A DNA stretch of 64,000 bases from the NCBI RefSeq assembly GCF_040115645.1, contig NC_089568.1, positions 992,001 through 1,056,000 of the forward strand. The letters are read 5' to 3'. The DNA is from Euwallacea fornicatus. Lineage: Eukaryota; Arthropoda; Insecta; Coleoptera; Curculionidae. The translations under genes were made by a program, and so were the position numbers. The notes beneath the pieces are model-generated. The model searched no databases. It saw only the letters and a program-made list of their open reading frames with translations, and was not told where the DNA came from. Positions 1 through 11,574 of this stretch are shown here, piece after piece. Numbering within the stretch: the stretch's first letter is position 1; the number at the start of each line of letters is the position of its first letter.

Positions 1-394
1 CTTTCTACTGGCATCCATAGCAACAAAACCAAAACGAAAAAACCTCAACTGCCTGATGGATATTTTAGTGACAACTGTATTGATTTTAAAGTTTCAAGCA
101 GTAAAAGCGTTTCGTTTTCCACAAATTCGTAGAAAAATTATCTGATATTTCACACTCGTTGCATAATCTGCTATTTTATATTTAGTACAACGTGTAGTTT
201 TTGAAGGTAGCTTACTATTATTCAAGCTTCAACAGTGTCGTAGGATCTCATTTATGTCTTACCTAATGCTAATTTAATAAATAAATAAATTTCGCACAAA
301 AATAATCGAAAAGGGACATTTTTCAGTCATTTTTGCTAACTTGACATAAAACATTTCGTTTTTGGTATCTTCATAAACGTTTGACGTTCGCATT
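1..394. other. AT-rich intergenic DNA
   Basis: No coding exon, RNA gene or repeat structure is recognisable here. The sequence is AT-rich and broken by stops in all frames. Confidence 0.5.
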
Positions 395-454
395 GACATT
401 TCACATTTTGACATTTCACATTTTGACATTTCACATTTTGACATTTCACATTTT
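395..454. repeat. 15-bp tandem repeat, 4 copies
   Basis: Four perfect head-to-tail copies of gacatttcacatttt are seen, with decayed flanking copies (a gacattt at about 467). Read on the minus strand the period is five codons and gives repeated KCEMS, an artefact of the repeat and not evidence of a protein. Confidence 0.9.
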
Positions 455-1108
455 AATATTTTACCTTTTGACATTTGGTGACATAACACAACCTACAAAT
501 TAAAACGTTTAAATGTTAAAACGAGAAACTATTTTTTATATATTTTAATCCAAGTTATTAGTCAAACAGCTTGAAGGTATCGTTTTTTCACTTTTTTTTT
601 TAAATCAGTCCAAATGGACTTGGAAGGTTAACACTTTAGACAAACGATTTCTAGAACCAAAAAAGTCCAAAGAGACAAATGTTGGAAATCCGTCAGGCAA
701 ATAAAGAGACAAGAGGTGTTGCCAACCGAACATCGGAAATCACGCTGTTTTCCCTGACGAATCGTTCATGCAAAATAAATAACGCGGCAACAACTCACAC
801 ACACCCCAATGCTCGTGCCACATGCAATTCCAGAAAAGGAAAACAACAATCATGGCATAACAAAACGTCAAATCTATCGAAAGTAGACGACGACGTCGGT
901 AAACATTTGCCGCCTTGATTGCGCCCCGTCAACGGATCCGGCAGTCCCTGTGTTTGATGCGTTTTTTTTCCTTTGCATTCGACGTTCATATGTTTTCGGT
1001 TTTTTAGATTTTAGAACGGGAGAAAATCCCCTTTTTTCCATTGAAAAGCAGTAGGTCATGGAACATTCATATCCACCTCACTTTTGGAGGATTTGACTGA
1101 CTGGGAGC
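455..1108. other. Intergenic, nothing recognised
   Basis: Short open frames exist on both strands around 680-1060, but none shows a domain, a good start context or splice signals. The stretch 780-960 is less AT-rich than its surroundings. Confidence 0.4.
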
Positions 1109-1347
1109 GCCCGCAGTTTATTTTTTACGTGTCCCCAAATTATTTTTCTCGCGCACTCAGTTCATTTCTATGTGCCCGTATTTGATTTTTTACGTGACCC
1201 CATATAATTTCTCACGCGCCCGTGAGTTCGTTCTATGTACCCTAGTTTATTTATCATGTGCTCATAGCTTGTTTTGTACTTGCCCTCATGTTAGTTTTCA
1301 CGTACCCGTAGTTTATTTTTCAGGTGCCTGCACTTTATTTTTTACGA
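1109..1347. repeat. Degenerate 22-bp minisatellite, about 11 units
   Basis: Imperfect tandem units of roughly 21-23 bp with a consensus near gcccgtagtttattttttac plus gt follow one another. Units begin at or near 1109, 1173, 1217, 1301 and 1324, with more diverged ones between. The GCCC/ACCC start and the central T-run are the best kept parts. The decay suggests an old array. Confidence 0.7.
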
Positions 1348-1843
1348 GCCTTCAGATCGCGTGTGTGATCAATGGGCAACTGATTTACAATTAAATGAAA
1401 GCGGTTAGATATTACTTACGAAATTACAGGTAGAAAACTTAATAAACTAAGTATTCTCACAAGTACCTAATTTTACTGCCCAATATTCATGTCAACAATT
1501 TAAGACCTCGGAAATAATTGAAATAAAAGTAGTGATGCACTTAAATAGATACGGTACCTATCAAATAAATCTTATTGGCATATCATATTTATAACGATGA
1601 ATTAGCTGGGAAAGCTGCTTGCGTTAATTTCATGACTATGTGACGAGGTTAGGTACTAAGTTAGCCCTTTCAAAATGCTTCTAGCATGGCTCGTGTCCAG
1701 TTAATCATACTAAATGCCCGTACTAAAAACCCACTGTAAAACGGTTCTCTGCAATTGTGCTGCAAAACACACAGTACCGGTAGTGCCAGACAGATGGAGT
1801 GCCGCACCAGTAACATGCGCATGCACTAGTATCGTCGAGAATG

Positions 1844-1851
1844 TATAAATA
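1844..1851 (+). promoter_or_regulatory. TATA box of a signal-peptide gene
   Basis: TATAAATA lies in a locally GC-rich stretch (about 1790-1925) within AT-rich DNA. Transcription would be expected to start about 30 bp downstream, near 1873-1876 (gcagcatc), followed by a roughly 110-nt leader to the ATG at 1985. The distance and the contrast in base composition make a real focused promoter plausible. TATA promoters in insects are common on regulated, secreted-protein genes such as cuticle and hormone genes. Confidence 0.5.
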
Positions 1852-1984
1852 CGACCGCGGAGCGCAGCACGCAGCATCTATTGAGAGCGTTCCGTGCTCC
1901 AAGAAGACTCGGTTCCAGCGAGAAGGTTCTAATATAAATTGCAGGAACCGAAGGCAAGACGGATTAACCGCATTCGAATAAAAC

Positions 1985-2017
1985 ATGGCAGTTGCGATGT
2001 GGATTTGTGTCTGTTTG
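1985..2017 (+). CDS. Candidate first coding exon: signal peptide start
   Basis: The ATG at 1985 encodes MAVAMWICVCL and is followed at once by a splice donor (TTG|GTAATA, GT at 2018). The hydrophobic start resembles the front half of a secretory signal peptide. It lies about 110 nt downstream of the predicted start of the TATA promoter. Without splicing the frame ends after 27 residues, so a downstream exon is required. I could not identify that exon, so neither the protein nor the family is known; it could lie in 2-9.8 kb or beyond the gene cluster. Exon 1 is inferred from promoter, start and donor together. Confidence 0.4.
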
Positions 2018-3519
2018 GTAATAGAATTTCAAACGCCACCATGTAACTCGTTGCGGAATATGACATGATAATTGTAACCCGCCTGCGCTCAGATATTGCA
2101 AGACAGTTCTGAGCGGCATTTGTGTACTACCGATGACTTTCTGACTCTCTTCGTTAGTTGCATTTCACCAAAGATAATAAAATATTTGATTACGCCTATT
2201 GTGAAGCATTCTAATATTTATTCGATAATTACATATGTACGTCTAAAATGGAAGTTGCTGAGGAATAGCCAGACAGATATAACGAAACATATTTCTTCCC
2301 CAAAAGAAAGCCGCCACATGCCCTTAGGTCCTCTAAATCCTAATCACGTACTATTCAGTGTAAGTTACAAAGTCTTGAAATTTTCCGGTGTAACAAACCG
2401 GAGTTAACAAGGGGAGCAAATGCACCCCGGAGGCCCTGGAGACACACAGTGGCGCAGGATTCTGCTTTTCGGGTCACTGGGGCCGTTGCGAGGTGAAAAG
2501 CATTCTTTAGATAAGTAAAATACCTGCCGTTCTATAGACGCAAATAGTAGATTTAATGATGGTTTGAATACTTACATCAATATATTGTGAACATTGCAGT
2601 TCTTGAGGTTGTTAGTCGAATATTAGTCTGCCAGTGCGGCTCTGTTCGTAAAAAGTTACCAGCCGGGCAACCCAGCTGCGATTGTCCAATTGTCTATTTT
2701 CTGGCACATAGCTGACACTATTTCGAAATATTCAATTCAACCTGTGAATGTATTTCCTAACAAATAAAACAATTAACCATGCCCTGAGTTTTTTCGTAAT
2801 TTTAATTGATTTTTTCTATGATAACAAGGGATAACAGGAAGGATCCAGCACGTCCTGAATTCATGGACAATAATGAATCCGACAACCAAGAATATCTAAA
2901 TTCGGGTGACGGTATTTGCCATAGCTTTCCATCACAGCTGAAGACTGACAATGAATCATTAATTATGTCAGGGAGGGCAATGTTTAACAAAAATCTTTAT
3001 CACTTTGTTTTCTGCTGTTTCGTTGTCGGTGTCAATTTTGCATTATCGATTCAGGTTTTATTTAGAACGGCTCAATAAGTATTTCATTAGTGAGTTAACA
3101 GTAAACTTCCGAATTAGTATAAAAAGTTTTAGGCTTAAATTCTATCCGGAGCTACGTAGTGTCGCTATAATGTGGAATAAGATGCTGAGACTCGTATATA
3201 GTCTTGCCAAAAGCCTTTTAGAGCTGATCATTTGGTATTAGGAGAACATTAATTAAATACCTCTGAAACCGTAAAATGAATGCGAAATGCACATAAATCG
3301 ATCAAATTGATGACATTAAGTTTTCAGTATGTTGAAAGCGCGGAAATTATCTTGGTGTTCTAAAAATACTAGATGTCGAAGATTTGCCTGGATCCATGAA
3401 AAGAGAGCGCGAAACTCAACTAATTCGACCAAATCTATCAAACCGAACTTCGTATAAGTTCAAGCACGGAATATTTGATTTACTACCGTGATAAAAAAAA
3501 TAAGATTTTTATAAAATGA
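2018..3519. other. Intergenic or intronic DNA with an unassigned ORF
   Basis: If the exon ending at 2017 is real, this is its first intron. A 90-codon open frame on the plus strand (2806-3078) has an acidic, Asn/Ser-rich first half and a hydrophobic segment near residues 66-84. A second frame (3005-3241) continues with basic residues. They might be one frameshifted pseudogene, but I recognise no family. A less AT-rich patch lies at 2405-2500. Confidence 0.3.
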
Positions 3520-3524
3520 TTTTT

Positions 3525-3990
3525 TTTTAATGCTTTCAAATAAATTTCAAAGTAGCTCTATCCAACGCAATGCACTTATGCAATCTTTTTCCCAAACCTA
3601 GAAATGGTCCGAGAAGTTTTTTTTCCGGAATGGCCTGCAGTAATTTCTTCAATTCGGCTTTTATCTCCTCAATCGAGTCCCCAAAACGGTCTTTGGTGTT
3701 TGTTGAAAAACTAGAAGTCGAACGGTGCTAAATCATATGAAATGTGGTTGTAGAGTGATTATGAGTAGAGTTTTCGTTAAAGTGTTCTCTGCAGTGTGGA
3801 ACGGTGCATTGTCGTTGTACAAAAACCAGGAATTATTTGCTCATAATTCTGGGCTCTTGAGGCGAATATCTTCACGCAAACGGCGCATAACGCTCAAATA
3901 ATATTTCTGATTAACCGTCTGGCTTGCCGGAAGAAACTCGTAATGCAAAACATCTGCGATGATTGAAGAAAACTGGCAACAGGACATTGA
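3525..3990 (-). pseudogene. mariner (DD34D) transposase remnant, C-terminal half
   Basis: Reading the minus strand from about 3960 gives FLPASQTVNQKYYLSVMRRL, then a NNSWFLYNDNAPFHTAENT block (second catalytic Asp), and after a decayed stretch a degraded third-Asp region and the KKIAxVHCVGxSYFE-like tail. These follow in the order known for mariner transposases. Several frameshifts and stops interrupt the frame. The N-terminal half and the terminal repeats were not found. It is an old, immobile fragment. Confidence 0.75.
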
Positions 3991-6900
3991 TTTTTTGAGC
4001 GACTTTAGCGTAAATTTGTCGATCTTTTTTCCATCTCTTGCACAAAAAAACCGTTTTTTTCTGGAAAACGGTCTATCCTAACGAGATGAAATAAGAGAAT
4101 ACTTTAACTTAAAAACATTTGCGATTTAGCAATTTGATTTAAAGAATTAATAAATGTTGCAAACAAAAAAATAAGTCAAAAGTTATGTAGAAAACTGGCT
4201 CTATGTGCCCCCGATTAAAATCTACGGTTATTAACACAAAAAAATGTTTCCAAATATACCAAATTTCATAATTTTTTGCGCAAAGATGTTTCGAAAATAT
4301 CGAGAAAAAAGACATCTTGAGAATTCCCAGAGGAGTTCTCGCCCCTTTAAGCGGCAATTTTTTTTGGTATTATTTTCATTTCTAGAAAACCTTCCCAAAT
4401 ATTTCAACGTTATTTCTTGATACTCTGTATGACCCAGAATTAAACAATATATATATTTCTAGATTAAACGTAAATCTAACGTCATAAAATGATCCAATAA
4501 AAGCACTTCTATTCAGACTTCCATGAATCCTCTATATGACATTTAAAGTTGACGAGACATGAGGGAGCTGTTTACTACACCAATCTTACCCCGAGCCAGG
4601 CCAGAGGGGACCCGAAAGCAAATTTAAGGGTAAATAAATTGAAAAGTGACATCTTTTATGATAGTGCGCCCTCAGGGTATTATCGCTAAAATCAAATGTA
4701 CCGGAGGTATTGGAGCGACCTCTATTAGTTTGCTTCCGTGCCCTCTCCGTGGTTCCCTGAGATAGCGTGCCACAGAACTAAGTTTTGCTAATTACAAGGC
4801 CAAAATGCATGAAAATATCAAGCAAAATCCGAACACAATTGTTAAAATTTTAACGAGACTTATTAAGCTCCAAATCCCCTTTGGAAAAATGCTCTGCTAA
4901 GTGTGTCGTGGCCCAAACTGGAATTGGAAAATCTTAACGAGAGCAATTTTTAAATTTCCTGGAATGTCTTTCGTCGGCGGCATCTTGAAGGAATTGCCTC
5001 GAATTAGCCAATTTTATATCTTGGGGCTTCTGCTATTTCCTGCTACTCGACAGAGACAGCAGAAGCGTATAAAGAAAATTAAATTTTACAGTTCCGAGGC
5101 AAAATTGGACAAACTCAGATTTCGATTTAGGACAATAGGTGTCTTAAAATAGTATCAGTCAGAGGTTAACGGGCTGAAACGGTTCGAAATAAGGATTCGT
5201 TAAGTCGTGATACTTGATTTGAATTTTCAATAGAAATACTTGCCTCGATATCAAGTTTTTCCGAAGGTCTAATCGCTTGAACGTCTTCTCAAGTTAGAGG
5301 TTTTCGCACACCAAACACCCTTCTTCATGAATAACTAAAGCCTAAAAATTTATCTAGGGTGGTATGTAGATCGTACTTAGCGCTTTAATTCTCTTTCCTT
5401 GCACATCCCTCACACCACTGCTTTCAACCCTCTCAACCCCCATCAACGTCTATTAAAGCCCTCTCGAAAAACTGAAGAAAAATCGCCCTTGAATTAATAA
5501 TCACCCATTAGGAAGTTTTTCCACTGTGCGGCAAGAGTGTGTGAACACCCAGGGAGAAATCTCGCTTAATGTTTAATTACTTCCTGAAAATTTTATCGTA
5601 TTTTAATCTCAAAATCCATAAAGTTTAATCACGTTCCTCTAAAAGGTTCTATTGTGACGAGCTACGTCTTTACGCGGCATTTCGGAGTGCCACATTTCAC
5701 CCTCTAATCGACCCCTGCGACAACTAAAACAATCACCCCTTTAAGCAAATGAGTTTAAAACGGGCGTAAGTGAAAACTTCAGAATCCCTTTTATTTCTCT
5801 AAATACTCCATTTTACACCTCTTTTCTTACAGGGCCCCAAGTTGCGTCGTCCCGATTTATAAAGCCTACCGCTGCGATCCTTCGTCATTTCAATGATGTG
5901 CAATTTGTCACATAATATCTCACCCCCTTGTTTCACCCTTTAAACGACGGATCTCGGTGACGACAGTGGAAATATGGGCCAAGTTAAACAGTGACGGAAT
6001 CTGAATATGGAAATCCACAGAATCTGGACCAACTGCCCTATAGGAAACTACGTAAAAATAAAGAGGCTCCAAAATATGGCTAAAAGACATGCCTCGGTTG
6101 GCGAATGAGTAATTAATGCGAAGATATCGTTGTGCCCTCAAGAAAATTTGACCTGATCCGAAGTAATGAGCCCAGCCCTGGAGCGTTCTTATTCTTAGAG
6201 CCAGGCGTTGTTGGTGTTATCCTTTTCTGACTTTAATCCTTTCCCTATTTTAATCCTGACTTAAAAGCTCTCTTGTTCCTTTCAACCCTTTTCCTGCTAC
6301 CGGGCAAGTTAAGGACGCAGTTTCGATATTGTGTTTCACATTTTGATTAAACATCTTTCCGAATGTGCGGCAAGAACGTCTGCTTACTGAACTACGCGTA
6401 AAGGATTCACGGTGCAATATTATTCAATAACGTATAGTAATTGCAAGCATCGAAACGCTCCCTTCGGGGATTTAGCAAGGCCATAAAACGTAGTCCGCAC
6501 TCAGCGCTTTTCTAAAAGGACAGGACAAACTGTAAATTGAGCAAGACGATAAAAAATCGGGAAATACGTGCTTTCAATATGAAGCGATGAAGTAGAGGTC
6601 GGGCAACTTTAGGGCAACTAACATACCGCCAATTTACCGGCTTCCAACCCCCCAGGACCATAAAAAGCCAGAGATCTGTTTCCTTTGAGATGTAGCCCTC
6701 GGGCTGGAGGCGAAATGAAAAATGAAGTTTACTCAAAATGTTTGAAGTAATGCCGGATTATAATAAAGGACTTTGTGTGCCGATGTTTAGGGGCTGTCTG
6801 TGATTACCCGAGTTTAAACAGAGTAAAAGCTGGGAAAAGTTGTAAAGGCGACCAATTCACTTCAGTCTGGTGTTTTAGTGCTAGGTTGTTACCCGTCTTG

Positions 6901-7191
6901 AGATCACAAGGAATTTAACACATATTTAAATATTTCATGTAGGGTAAAAGTGAAATACGTAAATATCCTTGTCACCGGTTGTGCACATTCTCAATTCAAT
7001 TTTAAAATTGTACGAATACATGAAACATCAAATATTCAGAAGGTGTCCTACCCCGACTTCACCATTTTTCATTTTTAGTCCCTCAGCTCCTCCGAGTTCC
7101 TACATTTTAAAGAAAATAAATACACTCCTGCATACTGTAAAAGAACAAAAGGGAATATTTTATCAGCCTCCTTTTATTTCCTATAATATTT
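3991..7191. other. Gene-free stretch; one solo element end near 4430
   Basis: No exon is recognised. The sequence up to 4431 ends in a motif (gatactctgta) that looks like the right end of a TIR element whose left end is missing. A short direct repeat, tgtgcggcaagarygt, occurs near 5527 and 6362. The remainder is mixed-composition DNA with short shadows of open frames only. Confidence 0.4.
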
Positions 7192-8037
7192 TACAGGATG
7201 GCCCAAAAATATACCGATAATCTTTAAGTGGTGGTGGGGGATATCAATACAAACTTTTTTCCTTTAATAAACATATGTCCGCAAAAGCACTTTTAAGGTT
7301 GTCGAGCAAATAAAATATTTCAAGTTATATCAAATAACTAAATTAGTTCTTCATTTAGTTGAACACGACTGTCTTTAATTGAACATTTTTTTTAGTGTTT
7401 GTTGGGAAACACAAACATTTCTTTATCACAGTTAGACATTCCAAAGATGCCAATATTAAGACCGTAATACGAATTATATGTACATTATGATTACGCATAA
7501 TAAATTGGCATGAAAATAGTCATTTTGTTGATTTTTAAACGAAAATGAACGTTAATATCTTATTTGAAGAACTTACCGATATGCACCGATAGATTGGAAG
7601 AAGTGATCCTATACCCTGGCCCACGTGTTCTTCTAATCTTAACACCCTGGATTTTTTCCTTTGGTTTACTCAAATCTCTGGTCTATGAAACACCTATTCG
7701 TAATAAAAATCTCCTGGCGAGAGTAATGGCGAGTTTCACACATCCAGAAGCTATTCTCTGAATATTCCATAAAGTCCGTAAGGCAATGAGTCAACGGTGC
7801 AATATTTATATTTAAGAAAATGATAAACATTTTGAATAATTACTGTAAGCCATCGTTTATTTATCAATAAAACAACATCTAACATGAACAAGTCATGATA
7901 ATAACCACAACCATGTTATCATGTTTCTGCTCAAACGGCTCATTCCTGAACATACGTTTATTTAAGAAAAAAGTTTGTATTGATGTCTCCCATTATCCTC
8001 TAAAATTTGTCAGTATATTTTTAAAACACCCTATGTA
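7192..8037. mobile_element. TIR element 1 with transposase C-terminal remnant
   Basis: The ends are TACAGGATGGCCC and, reversed, TACATAGGGTGTTTT. The inverted arms run about 90 bp and share a well-kept block (gatatcaatacaaactttttt on the left, its near match on the right). Inside, 7564-7761 on the plus strand encodes a piece with LDFFLWG-like and LKSLVYETPIRN motifs, matching the third catalytic block of DDE transposases of the DUF4817-associated type, reached by one frameshift. No intact transposase remains. The next TIR element begins 5 bp to the right. Confidence 0.75.
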
Positions 8038-8042
8038 TCCTC

Positions 8043-8865
8043 TACAGTGTGTTTCCTAAATGTTGGACAAAAATTTAGGAGGCTATTTTCAAAGTAATTT
8101 TAAGAATTATTTGTCCCTTCGCGAATTTAGGAAAAATGCTTTGTCCGTTAGATAGATAGTGATAAATGTTTTTCATAAAATTTATTAAAAACAACAATAA
8201 TTGTTTAAAATGACTGGCGCCAGCTTGGATGCGTGCTTCTAGTCACCTCATTGGCGGCCGAACTCTTCCAAAAAAGCCAGGACTGTTTTTTATTGAATTG
8301 CACCCATCAATTATGCGATTTTTCAAATCTTCCATATTTCCCACTGGATTAGTATAAACTAATGAATTTAAATAACCCCATAAGAAGTAGTCCAGAGGGT
8401 TCAAGTCTGGGGATCTAGCTGGCTATAAGTGAGGCCCACCACTACCAATTCAGCGATCTTCAAATTTTCCTTAAAAATTCGCGAGCAATCCCACTAAAAT
8501 GCATTGGTGCACCATCGTGCATAAACCACATTGCATTTCTGGTTGCCAACAGTACATCTTCAAGAAATTCAGAAAGCGATTGTTCCAACAAGTTACAATA
8601 AACTGCGGCTGTAAGTCTTTATGGTAAAAATATTGGTCCAATTAGCCAACCACCCACAATTCCAACCCAAACGTTTATCGATAATTGGTGTTGAAAATGA
8701 ACTTTTAACTATTTTAATAGAAAAGAAAAAAATAGTCAAACATTTATTACCTCGTATCTAGAGAACAAAGAATTTTTCCTAAAATCATGAAAGAAGGAAA
8801 AATTCTTAAAATTACTCAAAAAATAGCTTTTTAAATTTGCCCTAAAATTTAGGAAACATCCAGTA
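8043..8865. mobile_element. TIR element 2 (copy A), minus-oriented transposase relic
   Basis: The ends are TACAGTGTGTTTCC and, reversed, TACTGGATGTTTCC, with inverted arms over about 100 bp. TA follows the right end; the left flank is TC. Between the arms the minus strand carries a broken DDE transposase: a HDGAPMHFS-type block (second acidic residue) near 8510 and a SPDLNPLDYFLWG block (third) near 8390. A frameshift and two Trp-to-stop codons separate them. It is nearly the same sequence as the element at 15401-16214, in opposite orientation, including those lesions. Confidence 0.85.
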
Positions 8866-9871
8866 TATGCGTTTTTACATGACGAGTGCCATTTTAGTAA
8901 TTCAAATGCCCACTCATAAATATCTACATACACATACGTATGTATATTTATTCAAATAGAGCACAAAGAAAGTAAAAATGTTTTGACTATATTCTGGTTA
9001 AAAAAAAGTAACCATCTAGAGGGTATCAATCATTTAAGAGTAGGAGGCATCAGGTCTGCAGAATTTTTACTGGTATACTTATATTATCTAAAGGTGTTGC
9101 TGACATAAAAGAAGTGTTTAAGCTAGAGGTGATTGAGTCTGTCAGAGTATAAGTCTGCAGAAAACCTAGTAATGGGAAAAAGAAATACATTATTTAATTC
9201 CACAATAGTAACGCCACTTTATGAATGAAGAACACACACACACACACCAACTTAACCCGATAGACTTATCCAAGGTCCGTGATAAGGTCGGACTCTTCTC
9301 AACACCGGACTCGGGCTTTAAAATATGACATTGGAACCTGGCCGCACGATGTTAGGTTTTTTTGTTTGTTGTGTTTTATTGTATCTTATAGAGACAACCC
9401 GTCTTCGATATCCATATGAGAGTACTTTGAAAAACTTACCAGCAAAACAAACTTCCATATTTCATCAGAAAGCCCGTTTTGAAAAAAGGGGGAAAAAGAG
9501 TATAAATATTGCAAAGTGTAAACCGTCCATTGAACATAAGTTTTCCAATACCATGTACATAAATAGGTACCTACATATATGCAACTGCTGTATACGTAGG
9601 CTATATGGGCAATTTAATGTTTATGCGTGACGACGCACATACCTACTTTACCAACGTTAATTGACCTTGCAAAACCATAAAAATCAACTAGTGAAATGCC
9701 CGTCTTACATAGGAACCAAATATCACTCAGACATTTTCTAGATTAATTCGAATTAAGGATTTTAGTTAGATAGTAACACAAAGTGCTTTCAGTTTTTAGT
9801 TTGTTTTATTAACAGAGATATTAACCATTAATTAACAATAACTTACATTCTCACATCATACATTCTTAAGA
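8866..9871. other. Intergenic; (AC)n microsatellite and TXNDC15 3' flank
   Basis: A short AC dinucleotide run lies at 9232-9247. A minus-strand AATAAA at 9810-9805 is placed to polyadenylate TXNDC15. An open frame at 9325-9630 has no recognisable domain. Nothing else is seen. Confidence 0.5.
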
Positions 9872-11021
9872 CTAATCCATATGCTCATGTTGAGCATGTT
9901 GTTCAGATTCCCTCCAATACCTCTGTACAGTTTCTAATGTCCATTTGCACACCCTCGATTTTGAAAAATAATAACAGGAACAAATAATAATGAACAGCCA
10001 GGATAATATTAAAAACATATCAGTCTCTTGAGATGGAAAGGTGACTACTGGGCCTGCAAAGTCTTGTGAGATGACCACTGAGCCTTCCTCAGGTTCAATG
10101 CCAGTAAACATTTTGATAAATTTGACAAAAATCTCAAGGTTATAATCAGAACCATTATATTTAACAATGGGTCTTCCATTATGAAACAGAAGTACAGTTG
10201 GAACCCCCACAATACCATTTTGTGTGTTAAACAAGTGGTAACGCATAGCATTTATTGCCACCATTTTTACATCTGGAAAAGCCCTAGGTAAAGCATTAAA
10301 ATGTGGGGCTGCCATACCAGAAAATGGACAATTTTTTGAGTAAAATAACACCACAATGCATTGGCCAGGAGAATTTTTATCTGAAGCCACTTCTGGATCT
10401 CGAACTAGAAGTTTTATGAGTTCAGTATCATTGACTAGTTGCACGGCAGTTATGTTTCCTCCCTTTAAACAATTAACCTGTCTCACATTCGAAGAATTTG
10501 TATTAGTTGAATTATTGAAATCCTCAATTGTTACATTTGAAGGAATACTGCCAGAGCTGCTGTTGAGGAGTGATACAGCATTTTCTGGGAATACTGAGAA
10601 TTCTGGTTGAATGTCTTCAAAAATTGGCTCTAGATTCTGGCTATCGGCTTGTTCAACTTCTTCAGTAATTTCCTGATTGGTTTCCTCTATTGCTGAACCA
10701 TGGCCTATAGCAGGAAATTACTAATTATACTTGGTTTTTATAAGTTATATTTGATACTGTACACAGTTATCCAAGACTGGATTTAAACGAGGGAGATCAC
10801 ACATGTGCAAAATAAGTAAAGAAACAGTTCTAGCTATCACACTACACCTGGTAATGGTAATAGCAAGGGCGAAGACGAGTGGAACAAAGGTTCCACACAT
10901 TTCTACACCCAACCCTGGACTAATGCATTGGTGCACTTCCAATATTAACATTCAACATTGTTTTTATAGATTCTTGAAACTTACCGACGCTGAGAAGGCA
11001 GATTAAGGTGAAGACCTGCAT
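9872..11021 (-). CDS. TXNDC15: Thioredoxin domain-containing protein 15
   Basis: There are two coding exons, 11021-10985 and 10704-9872, joined in phase 1 across a 280-nt GT-AG intron, giving 289 residues. Exon 1 supplies a hydrophobic signal peptide (MQVFTLICLLSV). Residues 14-80 are an acidic, Ser/Asn-rich lumenal linker with N-glycosylation sequons. A thioredoxin fold covers about residues 100-215. The redox site reads C138-P-F-S141, so the second Cys is replaced by Ser as in the family elsewhere, which argues against ordinary dithiol oxidoreductase activity. The VP before the next strand fits the cis-proline position. One membrane segment lies at about 242-259, followed by a short basic then acidic/His tail. 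The family is an ER/membrane thioredoxin linked in vertebrates to ciliogenesis (Meckel-Gruber phenotype). A polyadenylation signal lies about 60 nt past the stop. Confidence 0.93.
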
Positions 11022-11574
11022 TACTAAAACATCGAATGTATGTTTATTAAATGTATTAATTTTAAGAAGTATTGAAAAGTAGCAAAATACTCTAGAGGAC
11101 TTGTTTGTATTTTCGTTTCCACATTTTACTGTTTAGTTTTGGCTTTAAAGCACATTTGACAATTGAGACATTGACATTTCTCATTAATATCTAAGAGACT
11201 TTTCGAATATATGATAAAAGATTTAGTAGAGCAACTAGAACAAACACAGTAATTAAACCCGATATTTGAAAGTAATCGTCATAAATTTTTCATTAAATGA
11301 CTAATAGTTATTATTTTCACCTAAGGTAAATACTAATCCTTGTGATTATATCAAATTAATGAATAAATAATAATTTATTAATTTAATAAATGTGTTTGAA
11401 ATCTATTAAAAAATTATTCCCGAATTAATATTGCGATTACCTCGTGTCAATAATAATTATCTTGCTGGTAAATTTGCAAAAAAGTTTAAAATCTATAAAT
11501 AATTTCGATTGAAACTAAAACTAAAAATATGACTAAAGTTCTTTAGATTATAATTTATTTCTCCTATATAAAAA
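11022..11574. other. TXNDC15 promoter and GRHPR 3' flank
   Basis: This AT-rich interval of about 550 bp lies between the TXNDC15 start and the GRHPR stop, both on the minus strand. A GRHPR polyadenylation signal (AATAAA, 11559-11554) lies just past its stop. No TATA box or clear initiator was picked out for TXNDC15. Confidence 0.5.

Noticed and set aside
1723..1986. 87-codon minus-strand open frame
   Set aside because: Opposite strand of the TATA promoter and leader; no domain.
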